In this document: positions 26,248 to 34,118 of the stretch, one piece after another
Numbering within the stretch: the first letter of the stretch is position 1
Layout of the letters: each line of letters starts with the position of its first letter
Assembly: GCA_965237445.1 (NCBI GenBank)
Contig: OZ250142.1
Location: 2,046,001 to 2,110,000, forward strand
DNA length: 64,000 nucleotides
From: G963668185 sp965237445
Lineage (GTDB): Bacteria > Chloroflexota > Dehalococcoidia > Lucifugimonadales > G963668185
Direction: 5' to 3'
Program-made: the position numbers and the translations under genes
The notes under the pieces: model-generated
Databases searched by the model: none
Told to the model about the DNA's origin: nothing
What the model saw: only the letters and a program-made list of their open reading frames with translations

Positions 26248-28290
26248 TCAGAACGGATTCAATCTGCCAAATAGGCCATTCGTTTGCCTTTTCAAGTTGC
26301 TTCCTAAGAACTCCTCCAGTTCCGGGCGATTCAACACGGTCCTGCCTCCGACACTAGCATTGTCGTCAATCAGTGTAGATGGGACGTTTTCCCAGTCGAA
26401 CTCCCGCCTTCCGAACGTGTCAGTCTGTTCTATGACGATCACCTTGTCGTCTTCGAGTATCCATCCGGTGGGCTGACCGCCCTCCTTCTTCATCTTTGTG
26501 GTGGGCCGCAAGAGGTGCTCAAGCTGGGTCTTGACTCTTTCGTGCCTCTTATCCGCGTAGTCGTTCCATCCAATGGGCGCGCACCATTTTGGCGGGTCGT
26601 CTTCCAACAGTTCCGAGATGAGTTCCGATAGGACTGTGGAGGAGAACTCAAGCCAGTCCTCCAGCAGGGACATGTCATCCAGGCGCGAGAGGACTCGCTT
26701 CAGGTATTCACGGTACAGATTGGTCGAGAGGTCCCGCTGCACATGCTTAATTTTCAAGTGCAGTTCGTGGCGCAGGCTTTCCTTGTACGACGGCAGCGCG
26801 GTGGTCGTGTAGATCATCAGGCTGCGCTTGACTATCTGGTCCGTAAAGGCCTTGAGCTCCTGGTTCATTGAGAGCACGAAGCAGGGGTACTCGGCGACCA
26901 AGGGAGGCAACTCGTCCTTGATGATGTCCTCGCCGTGATTGCGCAATGCGGGCCTGCCGATGTCATCAAAGACGGCGGGGAAGCGCTTGTAGGCGTGCTG
27001 GACGTCTCTGAGCCGGGCCTTCGTGAACTCTCTCTTGTCGATGTTGTGGGCCCTGCCGAACATGGAGGTAATGAGCGTGTCGACGAGGCTGGACTTTCCG
27101 CATGACGGCTTGCCGTACAGAATGGCGAAGGATGGGAACCGGAAGATATCGCCCTGGTGCCCAGCCAGCGTTCGCATGTCGCACATGAGCGGAGAGAAGT
27201 AGAGCCACGACCAGAGGATGAAGTAATCGCGCTGGAGCCTTTCGACGCCCATCCCGCCCTCGAATGTGCCCTCGTAGTTGCTGAAGAACTGGACCAGAAG
27301 GCTGGCGTCCCTTTTCGCGGCTTCAAGGTCGGGTTTGAGGGAGTACGGCTCGCCGAACAGCGTGACGTTCCTGGTGTCCCTGTCGATGGATAGTTCGCGG
27401 TGGTCCGCCTCCTCTTCGGTGTGCACATTGCGGATGCGGCTGATTTCCCTGACGATACGCTGCCTGAGCTCGCGCGTGACCTGCTGCGTTCCGTTACGCG
27501 GAGGCGGGATGAGGTTGGCCACCACGGGGGGAATGGCCGCCTTCATCTTCTCGATGCGCTCTATCTGGACGGGTACGTTGATGTGAACGGCGCCATTTGG
27601 CTGCGGGTCCGATTCCGTGGTGTCGATGACGAGAGTTGAGTGGTCCGAGGCGTCCAGGACCGGCACTTCCTGGAGGACTATTTCGGCCTTCTCGATGCGC
27701 TCCGGGGGCAACGGAATCTCATCTGATGCGCGATCCCTGATGGACTCATACATGGCGAGATAGTGTTCCCAGGCGGACTCATCATCGTCAAAGCACACGA
27801 GTGTCTCAGACTGGCGTCCACCGAATGCCGTCTCCGACAGATTGGCCGAGCCGATAATGGCACGCGTGCTTCCGACGTTCGTATTCTCAAGCAGGTACAG
27901 CTTGGCATGTGCGATTTGCTTGCGCAGCACTCGGAATCGCGCCTGACCTTGCCTGACGCGGGAGAGAATGAAGCTGTGGCGACCATCGGACAGATTCTTG
28001 ATGGCTGCCCTAGTGTCGCCGATGGCCACCTGTTGGAAGGCCATGATGTCCTTAAGTGTTCGCAGCGTGCTTTCGCAACCGAACACACACTCGAAATCGC
28101 TGAAGCTGTGCTTATCGAGGAGCCGGACGATTGCGCTGACGCCCGCCGAGTATGTGAGGATGCGTATGCGGTCGTATCCGTCGAACAGCGACCACCGAAA
28201 CTTGGCTTCTGACTCGAACCGGGCGCGAGCCACCCTTAGGCCTGTTCCGTCATCCAAGTCGAATTGGGGGGAGTTCAGCATTTCAGGCAT
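26248..28290 (-). CDS. PLD-nuclease domain fused to a P-loop ATPase (candidate defence protein)
   Basis: 680 residues. Residues ~20-200 form a phospholipase D-like domain with one HKD-type motif: H128-x-K130 (HAKLYLLEN) and G147-S-A-N150. The usual D is E135. With a single motif, a dimer would be needed for activity, as in bacterial PLD nucleases. Residues ~250-340 are a linker or helical region. Residues ~385-500 form an AAA+-like ATPase: Walker A GKPSCGKSS (393-401), Walker B AVFDDIG (D442, D443), a sensor-like asparagine in LSMNQE (N476) and a basic KRS (488-490). The C-terminal ~180 residues match nothing known to me. PLD-NTPase combinations occur in anti-phage proteins, and the gene sits alone beside a toxin-antitoxin region and decayed repeats. 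Defence is inference; DNA repair or restriction are alternatives. Confidence 0.75.
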   Translation of the reverse strand: MPEMLNSPQFDLDDGTGLRVARARFESEAKFRWSLFDGYDRIRILTYSAGVSAIVRLLDKHSFSDFECVFGCESTLRTLKDIMAFQQVAIGDTRAAIKNLSDGRHSFILSRVRQGQARFRVLRKQIAHAKLYLLENTNVGSTRAIIGSANLSETAFGGRQSETLVCFDDDESAWEHYLAMYESIRDRASDEIPLPPERIEKAEIVLQEVPVLDASDHSTLVIDTTESDPQPNGAVHINVPVQIERIEKMKAAIPPVVANLIPPPRNGTQQVTRELRQRIVREISRIRNVHTEEEADHRELSIDRDTRNVTLFGEPYSLKPDLEAAKRDASLLVQFFSNYEGTFEGGMGVERLQRDYFILWSWLYFSPLMCDMRTLAGHQGDIFRFPSFAILYGKPSCGKSSLVDTLITSMFGRAHNIDKREFTKARLRDVQHAYKRFPAVFDDIGRPALRNHGEDIIKDELPPLVAEYPCFVLSMNQELKAFTDQIVKRSLMIYTTTALPSYKESLRHELHLKIKHVQRDLSTNLYREYLKRVLSRLDDMSLLEDWLEFSSTVLSELISELLEDDPPKWCAPIGWNDYADKRHERVKTQLEHLLRPTTKMKKEGGQPTGWILEDDKVIVIEQTDTFGRREFDWENVPSTLIDDNASVGGRTVLNRPELEEFLGSNLKRQTNGLFGRLNPF

Positions 28291-28691
28291 TCAGTCGATT
28301 GTCTCTCCCATTACTGGCCAGCAGAACCCTATCAAGTGTACGACAAGAAAGTGACAAGGAGATAAGGTTGCATGGAAGTCAACAGGCCTTCACCGCCGGA
28401 CCTGGGCAGATAGAGACGTCTGATCTTGTGCGTAGACGGATTCCATCGCAGGGGCGGGATCGTCGGCCAATGTGGGACTCGTGATTGTGGTTGCCGGTGT
28501 ACTTCGTCTCCGTTACGGGGTGGGCCTCGGAGGCAGGGCGGGTTTCAAACCCGCCGCTACAGGATGCCAGGAAGTTGAGAGACCAGCCGGTCGCAGTGGG
28601 CCTTAGAATGGCACCCTGAGATTTCAGCGAGGCTGGAAGGGCGCATGCGAAATCGCGCCATTCCAAATCCATGGCCTGTATGGAGGGGCTA
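28291..28691. repeat. Intergenic region with a GGCGGGTTT palindrome
   Basis: No gene is supported. GGCGGGTTTCAAACCCGCC at about 28537-28555 is a perfect palindrome of the dispersed family found elsewhere in the window. The ribosome site of the next gene (GGAGGGG) lies at the end. Confidence 0.6.
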
Positions 28692-29300
28692 ATGTCAAGT
28701 GAGAGTAGGTTGGTGGAGAAGGTGCATGTTCCGGCGATGAGTGGGGGTGGGGTAGAGGTGCGGAGCGGGCAGCGGGTGAAGGTGATCGCTGTGCAGGGGA
28801 AACAGGTTGGGGACCTGTTCGCGTTTGTGCTGGACTCGCGGGACGAGTACCTGTCGCCGGGGAACACGATGGGGAAGCTGCGGTCGATCTATCCGGTGCT
28901 GGGCGAGCCGTTCTACAGCAACAAGCGCAACCCGCTGCTGCTCCTGGAGGAGGACACGGTGGGGGTGCATGACCTGCTGGCGCCTGCGTGCGACTACTAC
29001 TTCTACAAGGACCTGGGCTTCGAGGACCATCCGAGCTGCCGTGGGAACCTGATGTCGACGCTGGCCCGGATCGGGTTCGAGCCTGAGGGTCTGCCGGACC
29101 CGCACAACCTGTTCCAGAACACGCCTGTCGTGGACCTGGATGGCCGCAAGGAGGCGCGGGAGTCGCCCGCGAAGGCAGGGGACTACGTGGTTTTGCGCGC
29201 GATGGCCGACCTGCTGGTGATCGTGACGGCGTGCTCGGTGGACGTTGGCGTGATCAATGGGGGCAAGCCAAGCGACCTGATGCTGGAGGTGTGGGAGTAG
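28692..29300 (+). CDS. DUF1989 / urea carboxylase-associated family protein
   Basis: 202 residues from ATG 28692, preferred because GGAGGGG precedes it; ATG 28671 is in frame. The DUF1989 pattern is clear: GQRVKVIAVQGKQVGDLFAF, the LSPGNTMGKLRSIYPVLG block, HDLLAPACDYYFY and HPSCRGNL with the conserved cysteines. Members accompany urea carboxylase or aminomethyl transfer genes, and their reaction is not settled. None of those partners is adjacent. Confidence 0.88.
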   Translation: MSSESRLVEKVHVPAMSGGGVEVRSGQRVKVIAVQGKQVGDLFAFVLDSRDEYLSPGNTMGKLRSIYPVLGEPFYSNKRNPLLLLEEDTVGVHDLLAPACDYYFYKDLGFEDHPSCRGNLMSTLARIGFEPEGLPDPHNLFQNTPVVDLDGRKEARESPAKAGDYVVLRAMADLLVIVTACSVDVGVINGGKPSDLMLEVWE

Positions 29301-29845
29301 GGGGTACGTGGTGTCGTGGTGAGAGGCGGGCGCGCAAGGCCCGAACCGCCCCTGCGAGGTGATGCGTCAGGAGGGGGACCTCCTCGAGGGACTCGGGGCA
29401 AGCTCTTCGACAGGGTCAGGGTGAACGGAGTTTGTGGGGTCTCTTGGTAGAATCCTTCGACATACTGCGGGCAGGGTCTGGGCGACGACCGGCGTGGGTT
29501 TGAAGGATAGACTTGTAATGTGTAGGCAGGCCGAGGGGCCTGACGGAGTTGCCGAGGTCCAGCATTGATTTAGGTAGAAGGGTATTAGATTCCTCGGCTT
29601 CGCTCGGAATGACAGTTGGGGCTCGGAATGACAGATGAGGCTCGGTGGAGCGGGCGATGGCATAGGTCGGTTCGCGAACCGCCTCTGCGGAGTGCGGAGA
29701 CGGAGCTCTTCGAAAGTGTCAGGGTGAACGGCGACAGTGCAGCCCTTCGACACGGTGAGGGCGGTAGTGGGTCTACAGTTCTGCTCCCAATGTGTGCCAG
29801 TGCTGTGCGATAGTTTGTTGGCGCGCAATCAGATTCAGTGGAGAC
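29301..29845. repeat. Cluster of dispersed palindromic repeats
   Basis: About 540 bp without a gene. It contains CTCTTCGACAGGGTCAGGGT at 29401, TAGATTCCTCGGCTTCGCTC at 29586 followed by GGAATGACA, the palindrome CGGTTCGCGAACCG at 29668-29681 and CTTCGAAAGTGTCAGGGTGA at 29707. The same motifs recur at 30.9-31.3 kb. Confidence 0.75.
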
Positions 29846-30865
29846 ATGATGGCTCAAAACTTTTCATTGGTTGTTAGTGGGCTGGATGTTTCCGATCTTA
29901 ACGAGGAGTACCTGGGCCTCGTCAGGAGAGGGGGCGTCGATGTTGTGCACAAGACTGTCGATCGGGGGTTGCGGGCGTTCGCTGATATCCACAACTTTGT
30001 GGACGGCCATTCTGACGAGATTTCGGTGGTCAGGTCGGTTGCTGAGATGCGTGAGGCGTCGTCGGACGGCAAGATTGGGCTGCTGTTGGGGTGGCAGGAC
30101 GCGAACGCGGTTAGCAGCGGTCGGGATGGTCCGAACGACTGGTGGGGCGAGCCGAGCAGGACAGAGCTCAGGGCGTATTACGAGCTAGGGCTGCGCGTGT
30201 GCGGCATCGCGTACCAGATTGCGAACGTGTTCGGTGGAGGCGCGACGGACGGCCACTTGGGGCTGAGCCGGGCCGGGCGAGCGCTGGTCGAGGAGATTCA
30301 CCGCCTAAGGATAGTCCTGGACGTTGGCGGCCATACGGGCGACCAGGCCTCCTTCGATGCGTTGGAGATGTCTTCGGGAGTGCCCATTATCTGTAGCCAT
30401 GGGGCGGCGAGAGCCCTGGCGGATAGCTCCCGCAACCTGAGCGATCGGACGATCGAGGCTATCGCAAAGACGGGCGGGGTGATCGGCACACCGGCGATCA
30501 ACGACTTCCTGGTCCGAGGCAAGGGGATGGCGCACATGCCGGAAAGCCGGTGGGGTACTGTGGACGACTTCATCGCGCACGTCGAGCATGTGAGGGACCT
30601 GGTGGGACCGGACCATATCGGCCTGGGACCGGACTTTACTAGCCGCCTCGGGAATCCGAACGGGCGGGAGATGAGGGACAAGGCGCTGTTCGATCCGGTG
30701 ACGATGGACGATGGTCCGCGCCGCTACGTGCAGGGGTTCGAGAACGTGAGCGAGCTGCCGAACGTTGTGGCTGCACTGGAGGAGCGAGAGTGGCCGGAGG
30801 AGCACGTGCGGAAGTTCCTGGGGGACAACTGGCTGCGGGTGTACCGGCAGGTGTGGGGGGAGTGA
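29846..30865 (+). CDS. Membrane dipeptidase-like protein, peptidase M19 family
   Basis: 339 residues from ATG 29846, after GGAGAC. C-terminal M19 landmarks are present: LDVGGHTGDQASFDALEMSS, IICSHGAARALADSSRNL, AKTGGVIGTPAIND and GPDHIGLGPDF. The N-terminal H-x-D metal pair of classical renal dipeptidases is not evident where expected (VVSGLDVSDL), so metal binding may differ. No signal peptide is seen. The family hydrolyses dipeptides or related amides; the substrate is unknown. Confidence 0.83.
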   Translation: MMAQNFSLVVSGLDVSDLNEEYLGLVRRGGVDVVHKTVDRGLRAFADIHNFVDGHSDEISVVRSVAEMREASSDGKIGLLLGWQDANAVSSGRDGPNDWWGEPSRTELRAYYELGLRVCGIAYQIANVFGGGATDGHLGLSRAGRALVEEIHRLRIVLDVGGHTGDQASFDALEMSSGVPIICSHGAARALADSSRNLSDRTIEAIAKTGGVIGTPAINDFLVRGKGMAHMPESRWGTVDDFIAHVEHVRDLVGPDHIGLGPDFTSRLGNPNGREMRDKALFDPVTMDDGPRRYVQGFENVSELPNVVAALEEREWPEEHVRKFLGDNWLRVYRQVWGE

Positions 30866-31422
30866 GGGGAGGACCCTAGACGGAGGTTGGTGGCTGCAGG
30901 CGGGGGATTGGGCGGAGCTCTTCGACGGGCTCCTTCGGCGAACGGATTGTGGGGTCTTCGGCAGGTTCGGATCGCCCGTGCATCTTAGGCGGAGTGCAGG
31001 CACGAGGCCTGCCCCAACGAGTCGCCGAGGCGGACGGGGCTAGCGAGTACTAGTGTTGTTGAGGTGACGGGCGTCTTAGATTTCTCGGCTCGCTTTGCTC
31101 GCTCGAAATGGCAAGAGAGTGCGGAGGGCGGGCAGCGCGAACGGATTTGGGAGTTCTTCGACAGGCTCCTTCGGCAAAGTGGCGGGGGAAGGGCGGTTCG
31201 CGAACCGCTCCTACACATGGCTTTGGCGCCGCCATTGTCGTTGGCGTGCTTCTCATTGCGATGGTGCCGAGGTCCAGCGTTAATGCAGGCAGGGAGATCT
31301 TAGATTCCTCGGCTTCGCTCGGAACGACATGAGGCGGTGGGGGCAGTGTGAACGGGATGTAGTCAGGATTTACCCTGCGTTGTGTAGAGTCGGATTTCCT
31401 GCACTAGCTGTTCGGGCTGATG
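30866..31422. repeat. Second cluster of dispersed palindromic repeats
   Basis: About 550 bp without a gene. It has GCGGTTCGCGAACCGC at 31193-31208, a CTCGGCTCGCTTTGCTCGCT element at 31085 followed by CGAAATGGC, TAGATTCCTCGGCTTCGCTC at 31301 followed by GGAACGACA, and CTTCGACAGGCTCCTTCGGC at 31157. A GCCGAGGTCCAGC block at 31267 also precedes the matching element at 29551. Confidence 0.75.
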
Positions 31423-32328
31423 CTAGCGGGTGGTGTCGGTTAGGGCCCACGTTAGAGCGCCGTCGATTTCTGGGTGGTTGAACTGGAACCCGCTGGCCGT
31501 TAGGCGGGAGGAGTCAATCTTGGCGCTCGATGTCACGACTTGAGACAGGTCGCCCTGCATGATTCTGAGGACGAACGTGGGGACGAAGAGAATCGCGGGA
31601 CGCCTGACCGCCCTGCCGAGCGCGCGAGTGAACTCGCCGTTAGTGACCGGGTTGGGAGAGCTGACGTTTACCGGGCCGGAAAGGTCGTCGTGCTCCAGTG
31701 TCCATATGGCGGCGTCGATGACGTCGGACCGGGTTAGCCAGCTCATGTACTGTCGTCCGGAACCCAGCCTTCCGCCGAGGCCGAGCCTGAATATCGGCAC
31801 TACCCTGGACAACATCCCACCGGCGGCGGTCAGCACGACTCCGATTCGCAGGTTCACGACCCTTGTTTTCGCGCCTGCCGCGGGAGCTGCGGCGTCTTCC
31901 CAGGCTTTCGTGTTCACGGCCATAAAGCCTTCGCCCGGAGGCGCGTCTTCGTCCAGCAATTCGCCGCCACGGTCGCCGTAGTAGCCGCCTGCGGACGCGC
32001 ATACGAACACGGAGGGCGGCGAGTCGAGGCCGGCGAGCGTCTGGGCGAGCAGCGCGGTGCTGCCGACGCGGCTGTCTCTGATGCGGGCCATCTGTTCCTC
32101 AGACCACCGGCGATTTGCGATGTTCTCGCCAGCGAGGTGGACGACGGCATCGAAGCCTTCGAGGTCTTGCGGGTCGAGAGTGCCCGCGATCGGGTTCCAC
32201 ATGATGCCGTTCGGCGCCTTCGGAGACTGTGGCCGGAGCAGCCTGTGCACATCGTGGCCGCTGCCCTCGAGAGTCCTTACGAGGGAGGAGCCGATCAGCC
32301 CGTTTGACCCTGAAACCAGTACTTTCAA
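31423..32328 (-). CDS. TIGR01777-type NAD(P)-dependent epimerase (YfcH-like)
   Basis: 301 residues with a short-chain dehydrogenase fold. The nucleotide-binding motif is VSGSNGLIGSSLVRTL, followed by FDAVVHLAGENIANRRW, SASAGGYYGDRGG (as CASAGGYYGDRGG) and VVNLRIGVVLTAAGGML. The C-terminal segment GPVNVSSPNPVTNGEFTRAL is typical of this subfamily. Substrate and physiological role are unknown; it has been linked loosely to cell division in E. coli annotation. It stands alone between repeat clusters. Confidence 0.92.
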   Translation of the reverse strand: MKVLVSGSNGLIGSSLVRTLEGSGHDVHRLLRPQSPKAPNGIMWNPIAGTLDPQDLEGFDAVVHLAGENIANRRWSEEQMARIRDSRVGSTALLAQTLAGLDSPPSVFVCASAGGYYGDRGGELLDEDAPPGEGFMAVNTKAWEDAAAPAAGAKTRVVNLRIGVVLTAAGGMLSRVVPIFRLGLGGRLGSGRQYMSWLTRSDVIDAAIWTLEHDDLSGPVNVSSPNPVTNGEFTRALGRAVRRPAILFVPTFVLRIMQGDLSQVVTSSAKIDSSRLTASGFQFNHPEIDGALTWALTDTTR

Positions 32329-32633
32329 TTGTGACTGCTCCTGAGGTGCAGGCCCTTTGCAAAGCCGTCTGTTTTCCCCTCATACCAGCTTACTCCCATG
32401 TAGGGGAGAAGGGGCGAAAGGGAAGAATAGCAAAGGGCTCCGGGATGTTATGTATGCGACAGCCCTAGCCTATCAAATGGCGCAAGCGGAGCTTGCTGTG
32501 GGATAGGGCGGGTTTCACGCCCCTACAATCACCTAGGGACCTGGGGTGCAGGAACAGCAGGACGGTAGCTCTGTCGCCACGCGGCGTCAGGAGTGGTGCA
32601 GCGTGGCGAGTCTGCTGCTCGAAGGCGTGAGGC
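32329..32633. repeat. Intergenic repeats between epimerase and VOC gene
   Basis: No gene is seen. It holds an AGGGCGGGTTTCACGCCCCT element near 32506 and a CTCCCATGTAGGGGAG palindrome near 32391, both of dispersed families in this window. Confidence 0.55.
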
Positions 32634-33011
32634 TCAATCGGTGATGTATGTGTGAGTGATGACCTCCCACACATGCCCGTCTTCGCATTCGAAGTAGAAG
32701 CCGCGCCCGTTGTGCTCGTGGTTGATCTTGCCGTCCGTCCTTGACCGGGGACCGCTCCCGAACGTCACGCCGTCTTCCTTGACGCGCTGAAGGACCTCAT
32801 CGAATTCTTGGTCCGAAGCGAGGAAAGCGTAGTGGTTGGAGCGCGGGCTATCTGAGTTGTCAAAGTCGAGCGTCAGAATGTCGTTGACCTTGACGGGGGC
32901 GAAGTGGCCCCAGGGCCCGTTGTACTCAAGGCCGAAGAGGCGAGCGATGAACTTCGCGGACTTCTCCTTGTCGTAGGCGGGTACGATTGTGTGGTCTAGC
33001 TGTAGAGCCAT
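32634..33011 (-). CDS. VOC (glyoxalase/dioxygenase superfamily) protein
   Basis: 125 residues from ATG 33011, with AGGAGG eight bases upstream. The two beta-alpha-beta-beta-beta repeats are recognisable: LDHTIVPAYDKEKSAKFIARLFGLEY at the start and YFECEDGHVWEVITHTY at the end. The likely metal ligands are His of LDHT, His of NHYAF and Glu of WEVI. The reaction cannot be read from the sequence. Confidence 0.86.
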   Translation of the reverse strand: MALQLDHTIVPAYDKEKSAKFIARLFGLEYNGPWGHFAPVKVNDILTLDFDNSDSPRSNHYAFLASDQEFDEVLQRVKEDGVTFGSGPRSRTDGKINHEHNGRGFYFECEDGHVWEVITHTYITD

Positions 33012-33379
33012 GGCTATCCTCCTGAAGTTGAGTTTGACGACGAGCCCAAATTCACATGGGGGGTGGGCTGGCCTCGGCACTTGGCGCGCTCATTGGCTGA
33101 CGCGCGCACCGGCTCGATGCTAAGTTCATGTTAGGCGGGGATGGACTGAGGGTAAACGATTTTGGTTGGCGGGACTGACCTGGTGGGTAAGGGATGGCCC
33201 TCCGGATAATCTCTCGAGGAGTAAGGGCGAGCTAAACAGGCGACTGGGCTGGCAGGGTGGGTCTGAGACCCACCCCTACGGCATGCTGGCGCGGTGAGCG
33301 GTTGGACCGCCGGTTCGCGGCTATACGGTCAATCCGCGACGGGGGCGGGCTCTTTTGCCGTGCTAGGTGATGCGGATGA
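33012..33379. other. Intergenic region with one palindromic repeat
   Basis: About 370 bp. The palindrome GGGTGGGTCTGAGACCCACCC at 33255-33275 followed by CTAC belongs to the dispersed GGCGGGTTT-type family with changed arms. Nothing else is supported. Confidence 0.5.
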
Positions 33380-33778
33380 TTACTCTCGAGCGTCCAGCCT
33401 GCTCACCTGCCCTGGCCAGTCAAGTACCTTCTGGTCTGCCGTAAGTAGTTGGTGGCCTTCCAAGGCGGTTGCAACAATGATGCGGTCCGCCGGGTCAGCG
33501 TGGAAGTCCGCCGAATGCGCTGCTCGTATGCCGATTTCACCGTCAACCGCAACCTCAATGAGACCGTCCCGAAGGAGGTCCTGTCGCCACGAAACTATGT
33601 ATCGAAGGAGGGTGAGCCTACGCTTCTCGTGCAGCATGGCTAGTTCCCAGAAGGAGATGGCTGATACGGCGGCTTGACTCTCACTCCAGGCGATGTCTAT
33701 CACGTCACGTGTCTGCGCACCAAGCCTTCGGTCATCAACTGCCAGCCAAACGAGGACTTGTGTATCAAGCAGTATCAA
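33380..33778 (-). CDS. PIN-domain toxin (VapC type)
   Basis: 132 residues. ILLDTQVLVWLAVDD carries the first PIN aspartate, ISFWELAML the glutamate, and HADPADRIIVATALE and LLTADQKVLDW the later aspartates. The pattern DTQ.LVW...D is typical of PIN toxins paired with Phd/YefM-type antitoxins. Its start overlaps the antitoxin stop by four bases. Confidence 0.9.
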   Translation of the reverse strand: MILLDTQVLVWLAVDDRRLGAQTRDVIDIAWSESQAAVSAISFWELAMLHEKRRLTLLRYIVSWRQDLLRDGLIEVAVDGEIGIRAAHSADFHADPADRIIVATALEGHQLLTADQKVLDWPGQVSRLDARE

Positions 33779-34047
33779 GGATTCAGGACCCGGTCAGGGT
33801 CGGACTCAGCTTCGCATTCCACATCTATGGGAGAGACGATGTCGCCGTGAATCCGAATGATGTCCCGGTAGCGCCCGATGGGGGCACACAACTTCTCATG
33901 GTAGGGGGCCAGTTTCGATACAGGCCGACCGCGCTTTGTAATCACGATCTCTTCGCCGGTCTCAGCTACCTCGTCTATGAGCTTGAGGCACTTGGCCTTG
34001 AACTCCGACGCCTTTATTGTTCGAGCACCCGCCGTGCCGTTGTCCAT
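33775..34047 (-). CDS. Phd/YefM-type antitoxin
   Basis: 90 residues. The N-terminal IKASEFKAKCLKLIDEVAET and EEIVITKRGRPVSKLAP are the standard Phd/YefM DNA-binding fold. The C-terminal ~40 residues are acidic and would contact the toxin. It lies directly upstream of the PIN gene and the pair should autoregulate from 34048-34118. Confidence 0.9.
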   Translation of the reverse strand: MDNGTAGARTIKASEFKAKCLKLIDEVAETGEEIVITKRGRPVSKLAPYHEKLCAPIGRYRDIIRIHGDIVSPIDVECEAESDPDRVLNP

Positions 34048-34118
34048 TGGAATCGTTCGCCTCGCCCCTGGATTGTGACCTCAATCTTAGGATGGCGACT
34101 CTGGTCAGCCGTCTCCTG

